Positions 20,196 to 29,900 of a stretch of DNA of 64,000 bases are shown piece after piece. The translations under genes and the position numbers were made by a program. Below the pieces are notes generated by a model. That model searched no databases. It worked only from the letters and a program-made list of their open reading frames with translations, and had not been told where the DNA came from. The first letter of the stretch is position 1. Each line of letters begins with the position of its first letter. The stretch is from Lotus japonicus (Eukaryota > Streptophyta > Magnoliopsida > Fabales > Fabaceae). The stretch covers positions 32,679,158-32,743,157 of the forward strand of contig NC_080042.1 of assembly GCF_012489685.1 (NCBI RefSeq), read 5' to 3'.

Positions 20196-21907
20196 AAGGA
20201 AAGATAGAAAGAACTGCTGGTGGTGCTAGGGTTATGGGTTTGCACACAAGTTCTTCCACTCAATCTAAGAAGAACTCAAGAACTCCTTCCAAGAAGCACT
20301 ACAAGTCTCGTGCAACCCCAATGCAAAACCCAGAAGCCCCTGTGCCTGAGGAAGTCTCCAACACTTCTGTCTCTGCAAATGATGAAGACGATGTCGCGAC
20401 ATTGTCTGATAAGCCTGTCAAGGAAGTTTCACTCTCAAAGGATTCTTCCTCTTCATCCAAGAGTTCTGATTCCAAGGCTGCAAACTCAATGGATGTTTTG
20501 TCAGAGGAATCGATGAAGACCCCTCCTATTGTTCATGATGTCTCTGATGATGAAGGTTCAGAGGATGTGCCTCTGGCGAGTGTTGCTGCTAGAATGCTTA
20601 AGCGAAGAAGAGCATCTGTTGAAGAAACCCCTGTTGTCAAGAAGAAGAAAACCAAGATCACTACTGGATCTTCAAAATCAAGGGCAACCGATGCGTCACG
20701 GAAAGGCAAGCAGAATGCTGTGGAATCATCAGGGAAGAAAGCCAAGAAGACTACTGGGAAAAAGCATAAAGTTTCCAGAATTGATTTGGAGACTGAATCA
20801 GATGTTGAAGGCGATGTCCTGGACATCACTGCCTCTGAGAAGAAAATGTTCTCTGGTAAGCATATTCCCTCAGATATTCCTAATGTTCCTCTAGATAATG
20901 TGTCTATTCATGCTCCAGAAAATGCCTTCAAATGGAAATATGTCTATCAAAGACGTGTTGCCAAAGAGAGGGAGATTGATTCTGATGTGTTAGCCTGCAA
21001 AGAGATCATTGCCTTGATTGCAAAAGCAGGGTTGAGGCAGACTGTAATGAACATAGGAAAATGCTATGACAAGCTTGTGAAGGAATTTATTGTCAATCTC
21101 TCTGATGATGTTAATAATTCTGCCAGTCCTGAATTCAGGAAAGTGTTTGTCAGGGGTAAGTGTGTGAATTTCTCTCCTGCTATCGTCAACCAAACCCTTG
21201 GAAGAAGTGTGGTTGAATTTGTTGAAGAAGAACTTTCTCTGGATACGGTTGCTGAGGAATTGACTGCTGGAAGAGTAAAGAAGTGGCCTGCTAAGAAGCT
21301 TCTGTCAACTGGGGTTCTGAGTGTGAAGTATGCTATTTTGAATAGGATTGGAGTAGTGAATTGGGTTCCCTCTAACCATACTTCTGCTGTTTCTGCTATG
21401 CTTGCCAAGCTTCTCTATCGCATTGGGACTGAAATTGCTTATGACTTTGGCAACTTTGTGTTTTCCCAAACCTTGAAGCATGCAGAGACATGTGTTGTGA
21501 AACTCCCCATCTCTTTTCCTTCTTTACTGACTGCTATCATTCTGAAACAACATCCTAATATCCTCACTGTTGATGATGTTCCTGTGCCCAAAGGCCCTCC
21601 CATCACCTTGGACCAACGGTTGTTCCTGGACCCTCATGTCCTGGACATTGATCTGCCATCCAGTAGGACATCTATTCCTGCCTCTATGTCTGCCTCAGGC
21701 ACTCACAGTGTCACTGCTGAACTTGAGGCCATTTCCAAGGAACTTCAAGAGACGATCAGGATTGCTGCTGCTAGGAAGATTAAGGTGGATGCTCTCATTC
21801 AAACTCTCCAGGGGGAAGCTGGTCAAGAGGGTGAGCATGCAGCTGATGCTGAGAAGGAAGGATCTGCAGAAAATGATGAGGAAAACTCCTTTTCTTCTGG
21901 TGTTTAG
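20168..21907 (+). CDS. Envelope-like second ORF of copia element B
   Basis: This is an intact 579-codon ORF (MSSSKKESVKG...; an in-frame ATG also exists at 20150). Its N-terminal ~230 residues are rich in Ser, Lys and Glu, with basic stretches (VVKKKKTK, GKKAKKTTGKKHK) that resemble nuclear targeting signals. Residues about 250-460 form a folded domain like the plant 'putative transposon protein' region of other Sirevirus second ORFs (e.g. YDKLVKEFIVNL). The C-terminal ~80 residues are predicted coiled coil with an acidic end. I see no signal peptide or membrane segment in this frame, so 'envelope' is only the conventional name. It follows pol by 225 bases. It is the only large intact ORF of B. 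Its role is unknown. Confidence 0.8.
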   Translation: MSSSKKESVKGKIERTAGGARVMGLHTSSSTQSKKNSRTPSKKHYKSRATPMQNPEAPVPEEVSNTSVSANDEDDVATLSDKPVKEVSLSKDSSSSSKSSDSKAANSMDVLSEESMKTPPIVHDVSDDEGSEDVPLASVAARMLKRRRASVEETPVVKKKKTKITTGSSKSRATDASRKGKQNAVESSGKKAKKTTGKKHKVSRIDLETESDVEGDVLDITASEKKMFSGKHIPSDIPNVPLDNVSIHAPENAFKWKYVYQRRVAKEREIDSDVLACKEIIALIAKAGLRQTVMNIGKCYDKLVKEFIVNLSDDVNNSASPEFRKVFVRGKCVNFSPAIVNQTLGRSVVEFVEEELSLDTVAEELTAGRVKKWPAKKLLSTGVLSVKYAILNRIGVVNWVPSNHTSAVSAMLAKLLYRIGTEIAYDFGNFVFSQTLKHAETCVVKLPISFPSLLTAIILKQHPNILTVDDVPVPKGPPITLDQRLFLDPHVLDIDLPSSRTSIPASMSASGTHSVTAELEAISKELQETIRIAAARKIKVDALIQTLQGEAGQEGEHAADAEKEGSAENDEENSFSSGV

Positions 21908-21973
21908 TGCATCTCCTAGTTGATTTTTAGTTGGCCTTGGTTAAATTCTTTCCACCTTTGCCAAATTTGTGCT

Positions 21974-22355
21974 AAAAAGGGGGAGTAGTAGTGTGTTGTA
22001 GTTTGTTTTTTTTTTGAAGACTTGGTATTCTGGTTATGTTATGTAATAAGTATGCAGCTTTGTCAAGACAAGTTCAGGAGATCTTTTATGTTCAAGTGCT
22101 TCAAGCTAGCTTCTGTTCAAGTGTTACCAAGTGTGGTTGTTTTAGTTTGTACTGCTATGCATATGGGTTCTATATACTTTAGGCAGTGTTTATTTGGATG
22201 CATCTTTTGAGGGGGAGTTCCTCCGTGTTTTGGCTGTTGTGGATGCATTGGTTTGAGGGGGAGTATTTCTGCTGCAGACTCTGATGATTTTGAAATTTTT
22301 TTGCCCTCTCTGGTAGTGAAGTTGTTTTTAGACAAAATTTGACAAAGGGGGAGAT
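21974..22355 (+). other. Repeated polypurine tracts of B
   Basis: GGGGGAG-type purine runs lie at 21974-21985, 22209-22217, 22255-22263 and 22345-22355. The last abuts the 3' LTR and is the probable plus-strand primer. Several tracts before the 3' LTR are a known Sirevirus trait. Confidence 0.75.
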
Positions 22356-23233
22356 TGTTGTTCCTTTGTTGTCATCAATTTTGTTAAAAACAACCTGATG
22401 TCCTAGCCGATGTTGTGACATCTGCCTTGGTGAAGGCCAGGACATCCGCCCCTGCTGGTATGCAAGTGGGTCCCTTATGGTTAGGTTTTATGGTATGTTT
22501 TGTGCTTACTTGAAGGACAAGTAACTGATTGTTGGGAGCCAATTGCGGGCTGTTTATTGTTGGAGCAAATCTGTGATTAAAAGATTTGTTTCTATTTTAC
22601 TTGTTGATCACTCATATCAGATCTTGGAAGATTGTCTACTGATATGAGTTGGATCAAAGTACTCTTCAGCCTAAAGAAACCCTAGCCGTCTCTGCTGAAG
22701 TATATATATAGACAAAGACCTGAAGCTTGATGTTGATCGAGAGAATTACCTTGAAGATCAAGTGTTCTTAAGAGTGTAAGTTGTTCTTTGTCTTTGTTAG
22801 TTGTGAACTCGTCTTGCTCACTAATTCTATAAAGTGAGACTGAGTTCTGTTTTGTGTTTGAGTGTCAAACAAACCTTGTGTTATTGTTGTTACCAATCAC
22901 TGTGGCAGTGATTGAGGAAAAGTGAGAGGGGCACTCATACTTAGGCTGTGGTTCTAAGTAGAATACCACTGGGTAGATTAGGTTAAGAACAATGAACTTG
23001 ATGTGTTCATGTGTGTCTGTAATACCTAGTTCTTGAGATAGTGGAATTCCTTTTCATTGGGCGAAAGCTAACCAGACGTAGGTGTAGTTTCACCGAACTG
23101 GGTTAACAACTTCCTGTGTCTTGTTTCTTTTAGTTGTTTGTTGTTTTGTGTTCATGCCTTTCAGTCATATGATGTTCTAATCGATTGTCCCAACATCGTG
23201 CAGGACATTTGTTCTAAGGGATCTAGAATTTCG
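22356..23233 (+). repeat. B 3' LTR
   Basis: 878 bp, matching 3156-4033 with about 10 differences. The last base is G rather than A (tttcg). A TATA box lies at 22701-22710. The TSD atcgg follows at 23234-23238. Confidence 0.94.
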
Positions 23234-23321
23234 ATCGGGAACCAACCCTGTCCCAAAGAGTAAGACGATCAGAGCTCTACACAAAAAATGACGCTAGGCT
23301 AACCTACCCTCCCAGTCCAGC

Positions 23322-24020
23322 TCATAGCTCCTCCTCCTCCTCGTCGCTGCTCGGCGAGTAGCTCTCCCCACTGCTCTCGGAGTCAGAGTCGGAATCCACC
23401 GTAATCATCTCGGTGTCCAAGTCCACGACCTCCCTCCTAACTGTCCTGCGCACCGTCCTACTCGAGCCGGTCTCAACATCCACCTCTCCTGTAAGAACAT
23501 CCTCCTCCACCACCCTAACCAAGGGGTCCACACGGTAGCCGTGCGGTGAAGAGAAAGAAAAGAGACGTGAGGCAGATGGGACAACAGACTCCCTCTTCGG
23601 CCGCACAAGCCTAGAGAACGACGCCACGTCGGTAGGATCAATGGCAGTAGCAAGAGGTGGCGCAACAGGTGCAGCAACAACAGGCTCAATCTCCACTGGG
23701 TCCTCGTCATCAGAAGATGAAGCAGGAGGTTGTGCAGGTGGTCCTCGACCAGTACCTGGTCCACAGTGAACTGAGGGCGGCAAGTCAAAGCTCAGCTCCA
23801 TACGTCGTAGCACTCCTCTCGTCAGACGTCCTCGCTCATCCGTCCGAACCTCCATGACCCTTCCCCGGTACGTCGCTCGGTGACCCGCAACATCGATCAC
23901 CCAAGCGGTGGGGGCATCACGATCCACCAACTCATACCTGATCCCCCCCGAGGGAGAGACCATCGAAAACCTGTCGGCCATCGAAATCTGGCAGCAGGCC
24001 GACCGCCCAAACACAAACAT
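23322..24020 (-). CDS. LTR-encoded 232-aa acidic-tail protein of G2 (3' LTR copy)
   Basis: This intact ORF lies wholly inside the LTR on the element's sense strand. The first 11 residues (MFVFGRSACCQ) are also encoded in the G1 and G3 LTRs. Next comes a globular-looking segment (residues about 14-85, e.g. SPSGGIRYELVDRD). It is followed by a Pro/Ala-rich linker (about 90-130), a basic TVRRTVRREV stretch (about 190) and an acidic Ser/Asp/Glu tail that ends DEEEEEL. There is no membrane segment and no known domain. The other G2 LTR has the same intact ORF (32000-32698). The region is clearly richer in G and C than the rest of the LTR. A possible 66-nt intron overlaps the start; if used, translation would begin at the ATG at 23981. 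Function is unknown. Confidence 0.55.
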   Translation of the reverse strand: MFVFGRSACCQISMADRFSMVSPSGGIRYELVDRDAPTAWVIDVAGHRATYRGRVMEVRTDERGRLTRGVLRRMELSFDLPPSVHCGPGTGRGPPAQPPASSSDDEDPVEIEPVVAAPVAPPLATAIDPTDVASFSRLVRPKRESVVPSASRLFSFSSPHGYRVDPLVRVVEEDVLTGEVDVETGSSRTVRRTVRREVVDLDTEMITVDSDSDSESSGESYSPSSDEEEEEL

Positions 24021-24053
24021 GCAACCAAAACCAAAGCGCTAGGGTCAACTCAC
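23988..24053 (-). other. Possible 66-nt intron in the G2 LTR leader
   Basis: On the minus strand GTGAGT (24053-24048) and CAG (23990-23988) flank 66 T/G-rich bases. In G1 the same interval (7153-7088) has GTAAGT and CAG and is also 66 nt. This is short for a plant intron, so it is only a candidate. Confidence 0.3.
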
Positions 24054-24233
24054 GGAAATAAGTAGATATACACTCAACATGTGATATGGGGTATAGATAT
24101 ATATGTTGAAATATATATATAAATATTCCTAGCATGTTATTGGCTCTAACAATGCTTCAATAAATCAAACAGCACACAATTCGAGTCAGAGTGAATGTAT
24201 GCGTGAAATGCAATCAAAATGATCCGGATAATT

Positions 24234-24430
24234 GTGACGCGTTCCCGTTCGCCACAAGTGAAGCACTCCCGTTCTTCACTAGTGAAGCATTCCCGTTCTT
24301 CACTCTTGGTGAACCATTCCCGTTATTCACCGTATGATGAACCATTCCCGTTATTCATCAATAATGCATTGGTGAACCATTCCCGTTATTCACCAAATGA
24401 TGCAATGGTGAACCATTCCCGTTATTCACC
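24234..24430 (-). repeat. Seven-hairpin array in the G2 3' LTR
   Basis: Seven units share the core CCCGTT within a loop like CATTCCCGTT, bounded by complementary arms. The arms differ between units but stay paired: AGTGAAG/CTTCACT, GGTGAA/TTCACC and GATGAA/TTCATC. The first unit (GTGACG/CGCCAC) pairs fully only on the minus strand, with a G-U pair. It lies just before the LTR ORF in the sense direction. Confidence 0.85.
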
Positions 24431-24526
24431 ATATGATGCATGATGCAATATGGTTAGCCAAACATCGAATCGTCCTCACAACATAAGTGTTTAGCTCAAA
24501 ACCCAATCTCGAAGATCCAAGAGTTA

Positions 24527-24710
24527 GTGTCGGTCAATACAACACAACTCGGAGTTAGTGTCGGTCAATACAACACAATTCGGAGTTAGTGTCGGTCAAT
24601 ACAACACAACCCCAACAACAAAACCCAAAGTCAAACCCAGAGTTAGTGTCGGTCAATACAACACCACTCGAACAACAAAACCCAAGAGTTAGTGTCGGTC
24701 AATACAACAC
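24527..24710 (-). repeat. Five copies of the 19-base LTR motif (G2 3' LTR)
   Basis: GTGTCGGTCAATACAACAC or a one-base variant is repeated at irregular spacing (about 30-50 bases). The 5' LTR has only four copies, so one unit was gained or lost since insertion. Confidence 0.85.
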
Positions 24711-26163
24711 AACTCGAATAACAAGAGTACTAGAGTACTCGGTGACTTTCAATCATCACCGTAACTCACCTCAGTGGCTTTCCCCAATTCCAAAACCCAC
24801 AACAAAAGTCGACTTTTCCCCGTCTTTCACTATCATTTTCCCCTTTAGGTTCCCTATATTTATTCGTTTAGTAAAAACGTTTCGAATTGGATTAGTCAAG
24901 TTATGAGTTTATTTCTCAAAGTCTAAGTCTCCCAAAGTCTCTAGTTTTTTCAAAATTCTAAACATTATAATTTTCCAAAACCCTCCAAAAGAAGTTTCCC
25001 GGGGAAAGTCTAAGTATTCCAACAAATACCAACGAATGGCTAAGTCTCAAACCCCACGTTCGAACTTGCCTAGGGTTGTTCATCCAACCCGAAATATCAA
25101 AGATCACCAGATCAATGAATCCCCACTCCGAAGTCGCGTCAAAACGCACAATCCAACAATATCACAAGTTATGGAAAAACATCATAACATCAACTCAACA
25201 TCATAATCAATATCAGATAAAGCATAAGTCAAATTTATCGACGCCTATCATGCAGTCATAGCTAATAGTAAGTTGCCCTAACCTCGAGCTGTTCCAGTCT
25301 CGTGATCAAAGGTTCCTTCACTCAAATGCTCTGAAACTCCCAAAGTTCCTTCAACTGAACCTCGGAGAAAAACAAAGCAGAATCCAAACAAAATCGATTA
25401 GTTCGATCGCAATACAACTCATAAACGATAGACAAAGCATTAAAGCTTCAGAATACAACAATCGGACACGAAAAGACAAGTTTTCGAAAACGAAAAACTC
25501 CCCCCCCCATTGATATAGCTCTCAGCCATAAGGGAAAAAGGGCTCCGGCTCTTTTTCTTCGATCAAATCTGTTTACAAGGTAGTTTTAGGGTAAAACTAA
25601 GGCAAAGAAACTGTCGGAAAAATTTTCAGACGATCGGATCGAAATACTCTATTCAGGGGCATTTTGGTCCAAAATAAAAGCTCAAAACCTCAAAGTTATC
25701 AGTTCGGAAAACAAATTTGACAGCAGTGATCCTAACGACATCCGTGACAACTAATCCCAAAGGCACGAAGTCAGATTACGACTTTTCGACAGTAAAGTTT
25801 CGAAATGTGCGACAAAAAGGGTTTTGAATCAGTTTTTCAGATCCTTGACAACTCGATCACAATCGGCGAATACTGACGGAGGTTTTAGGCTCTTGGGCAC
25901 GTAGAGAACAAACCCCGACAGAGAAATCAGGAAAAACGGACAGTTTTACAAAAAGCTCAAAACTTTGAGCACAGAAACGACTATAGAAAAGCAGTAGAAA
26001 CAGTGATCAGAGGTAAGAATCAAGCTAGTTACCTCGGTACCTTGAAGTAGGAACGAACTGCGCGAAGATCGGTCGAGTTTCGGCGAAAAATTCTTCTCCC
26101 CCTCTCCCCTTGAAACTCGCGGCCTTGAAGAAAGAAAATGAGAAGATATTTGAATTTTTGAGC

Positions 26164-26171
26164 TATTTATA
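26164..26171 (-). promoter_or_regulatory. TATA box of the G2 3' LTR
   Basis: TATAAATA on the minus strand within 'ctatttataggcagg', about 690 bases from the sense start of the LTR. Confidence 0.65.
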
Positions 26172-26863
26172 GGCAGGTGAAATCGCGGGAAAATGAAAAT
26201 TTCGCGATTCCGATTTTTGCAGCACGTTCACCGATGAATTCTAAGAGAGATTCTGGTGACAGAATTCCAGAACTCCAAACAAATCTCTGACATTTGGGAA
26301 TAACGATATCTAAAATCCCAAAAGCGGTGTAAGTTAATCTGTCCCGAAAAACTACTTTTTGCTGTGATGGTCAGACGACAAAACTTCCTTCTGAAGAAAG
26401 ATTGGAAACGTCGAAAAAAATCTGGCAACGCGAATGGAAACTTCGTTAGAAGTCCCGAATAGAAAAAGTCTTCATCCAGCGCTTGAATCTAGGGTTTCGA
26501 AGCAAAGAAATTAGCGTCGTCGGACTTCCGAAAAGTGAATACTATCGTGCGTATAGTCCAGAGTTCCGAAATGAAACGCTGGTCGAAGGAAAAATAAAGA
26601 GAACCTTTAAATTTTCCAAGGATTTGAAATCTCACTTAAAACGTTGCTCTAAAAGCGAAATTAGCCTATTCTGGACACGCTCGCCATAAGGCAGGTGTGC
26701 AGACGACTCGCACTAATTCCTAAAACGACTACGCAACATTCCTCAAGCAATTCCTGAACTTTCTTCTTCATTAATCTTTCTCAAACATCAAACTCCTGTC
26801 ACGCTTACACTGATTCTACGCGTGAGTCGGAAATTAACTTGCTCTGTAAATCTAGGTCTTACA

Positions 26864-26880
26864 ATACTCCCCTCCAAAAA
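26864..26880 (-). other. Polypurine tract of G2
   Basis: The rc of 'atactcccctccaaaaa' directly abuts the 3' LTR. G1 has the same tract at 10196. Confidence 0.8.
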
Positions 26881-26900
26881 GAAAGTTTCGTCCTCGAAAC

Positions 26901-29900
26901 TCAGAGTTCTGCTAAAATTCCGGGATACAGTTCCTTGATCTTATCTTCCAATTCCCATGTAGCGTCCCCCGTATCGTTGTTCCATATCACCTTCACCAAC
27001 GCAATCTGCTTCCCTCTCAGTTGTTTCACTCTTCTATCCCCAATACTCACTGGCGGTGCCTCAAAGGTCAAATCATCCTTCAGCTCAACGTTGTCTGGCT
27101 CGATTGCATGAGTCGGGTCTGGAATGTACTTCCTCAACTGCGACACATGAAATACATCATGAATATTGGAAAGAAATAGTGGTAGTGCAATCTGATATGC
27201 AACTGGTCCAACACGTCGAGTGATTTGATAAGGCCCAATAAACTTTGGCATGAGCTTCCTTGACTTAATAGCTCGTCCAACCCCCGTTGTCTGAGTAACT
27301 CGTAGAAACACATGGTCGCCCTCTTCAAACTCTAGGGTCCTACGTCTCTGATCAGCATAACTCTTCTGTCTGCTCTGTGAAGCTCTCATCTTTTCTCTGA
27401 TCTGCTTAACCTTCTCAGTCGTCTGTTGCAGCAATTCTGGCCCAATCAACAAACTCTCCCAATCTTGATACCAATACAACGGTGTCCTACACTTTCGGCC
27501 ATACAAAGCTTCATACGGTGCCATCCCAATGCTCGCATGAAAACTATTGTTGTATGTAAACTCGATCAATGGCAGAAGATCATCCCTCCTTCCTCTGTTG
27601 TCCAACACACAAGCACGTAGTAGATCCTCTAGCGACTGAATAGTTTTCTCTGTTTTCCCATCAGTTTGTGGATGATACGCCAAACTCAATCTCAGCTTGG
27701 TTCCTAACGCATCATGAAGAGCTCCCCAAAAGTGCGAAGTAAACTTTGGATCCCGATCAGACACAATACTCGTCGGAACTCCATGTAGCCTCACAATCTC
27801 AGACACATAAATCTCAGCCAACTTTTCCACGTTGTAGGTAGTTCTCACTGGTAGAAAATGCGCTGACTTAGTTAAACGATCCACAATCACCCAAATTGAA
27901 TCATGTCGCTTCTGTGTTCTTGGCAAAGCTACCACGAAATCCATGGATATGCTATCCCATTTCCATTCTGGCACGTCTAAACTCTGTAGCATACCAGCAG
28001 GTCTTTGATGCTCTACCTTAGCCTTCTGACAAGTCAAACATGCAGCTACATACTCGGCCACTTGTTTCTTCATTCCTGGCCACCAGAAATTCAGTTTCAA
28101 ATCTTGATACATCTTTGTCATACCAGGATGAATGCTCCATTTACTCTTGTGTCCTTCATCCATGATTATCCTTCTCAATTCTGGATTATTGGGTACACAA
28201 ACTCTTTCCTTGCATCTTAAGATATCGTCAGTTCCGATCTTGAATTCCGGGTCTTTCCCTTGAATTACTAAGTTCCTCTTCTCAAGCAGAAACTCATCTT
28301 GCAATTGTTGCTCTCTAATCTCTTCCATCAGTCCACTGGCGATTCTGATCATTCTGAATCTCAACTTTCCCTCCGACGGTGTCACACCTAAACTCATATC
28401 TCGAAATTGTTCCAGTAACTCCAGCTCTTTAACCATCATTGACGAGACATGCATTTTCCTACTCAAAGCATCAGCAACTACATTCGCCTTCCCAGGGTGA
28501 TATTGCAACGTAAACTCATAGTCTTTGATAAACTTCATCCATCTTCGTTGTCTCATGTTCAGCTCCTTCTGATCAAACAGGTATTTAAGACTCTTGTGAT
28601 CGCTAAATATCGTGAAAGTACAACCATATAGATAATGCCTCCAGATTTTCAGCGAAAACACAATGGCAGCTAACTCCAAATCGTGAGTCGGATAGTTCTT
28701 CTCGTGAGTCTTCAACTATCTCGAAGCATAAGCCACCACTTTTCGATGTTGCATCTGCACACATCCCAAGCCTTGATACGAAGCATCACAATAAACTTCA
28801 TAAGGTTCCTCCGGTTGTGGCAAAATAAGCACAGGTGACGTCGTTAAACGTTCCTTCAGTGTCTGAAAACTTGATTCACACACCTCAGTCCATGCAAAAG
28901 GTTGATCCTTCCTCGTCAATTGAGTCAAAGGTCCAACAATCTTGGCAAATCCCTCAATGAAGCGTCTATAGTATCCAGCTAAACCCACAAAACTTCTGAT
29001 TTCTGTCACTGTCTTCGGTTGCTCCCAAGCCAAAACAGTCTCCACTTTCACTGGGTCCACAGCTATGCCTTCCTTTGAGATAACATGGCCTAAGAAATTG
29101 ACTTCCTCCAGCCAGAATTCACACTTTGAAGGGTTCGCATACAGCTTCTTCTCCCTCAACACTTGTAAAGCTTGGCGCAAATGTTCCTCATGTTCCTTTG
29201 CGTCCTTCGAATATATCAATATTTCTTCAATAAACACCACCACAAACCGATCTAAGAATTCATGAAAGATGCGGTTCATGTAATCCATGAAAACAGCAGG
29301 TGCGTTTGTCACTCCAAACGGCATCACTAGGTACTCGTAGTGTCCGTAACGTGTCCTGAAAGCAGTCTTTGGTATATCCCCAGCCTTCACTCTGATCTGA
29401 TGGTAGCCTGACTTCAAGTCTATCTTGGAAAATATGGCAGTCCCTCGTAGTTGATCCATCAAATCATCTATCCTCGGCAACGGGTATCGGTTCTTGATCG
29501 TCGCCTTGTTCAGTTGTCGATAATCCACACACAATCTCGACCTTCCGTCTTTCTTCTTAACTAAAAGCACTGGCGCTCCCCACGGTGATACACTTGGTCG
29601 ATTGAATCCTTTTGCCGAAAAGATCCTCCAACTGAGATTTCAACTCTACTAACTCCGCAGGTGCCATACGGTAAGGTGCAATCGAAATCGGTCCGGTTCC
29701 AGGTACAATGTCGATCACAAACTCTACATCGCGTACAGGCGGTAGTCCAGGTACATCTCCAGGAAAAACATCCGCAAAATCTCGAACCACCGGAACACCA
29801 TGAATATCTGATTCCTTCTTCCCCTCCAGACTTAGCAATGAAAAGTACCTCTGAGTGCCCTCGCTCAACGATGCACTAATGTAGTTAATAGAAAGATACT

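Larger units (their letters stand above)
3156..23233 (+). mobile_element. Copia (Sirevirus-type) retrotransposon B, split by G1
   Basis: B has two 878-bp LTRs (3156-4033 and 22356-23233), a Met-type PBS, gag-pol (interrupted by G1 at 6493-17507), an envelope-like ORF, four polypurine runs and the TSD atcgg. Without G1 it is about 9.1 kb. By eye the LTRs differ at about 10 of 878 positions, including the last base (CA in the 5' LTR, CG in the 3' LTR). At least four frame breaks lie in gag-pol. It is closely related to H but not to C/D. Confidence 0.94.
23239..26863 (-). repeat. G2 3' LTR, main part
   Basis: Continuation of the LTR interrupted at 3155; it ends 'taggtcttaca'. In the sense direction the order is TATA (26171-26164), five 19-base motifs, seven hairpins, a GTGAGT donor-like site and a 232-codon ORF. 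The part between 24900 and 26900 has no gene. Confidence 0.92.

Noticed and set aside
20529..20894. ORFs overlapping the B envelope-like gene in other frames (20220-20516, 20529-20894, 21064-21408, 21570-21923)
   Set aside because: Alternative-frame shadows of an intact 579-codon ORF, with odd composition and no match to the C/D proteins.
23405..23788. 127-codon Leu-rich ORF overlapping the LTR ORF in another frame (also 32083-32466)
   Set aside because: It lies inside the longer 232-codon frame and looks like a compositional shadow of G+C-rich codons.
24219..24443. ORF with repeated 'VKHSRSS' or 'VNHSRYS' units (also 32907-33131 and 45231-45422)
   Set aside because: It is a read-through of the G2/G3 hairpin array; RNA structure explains the repeats better than protein.
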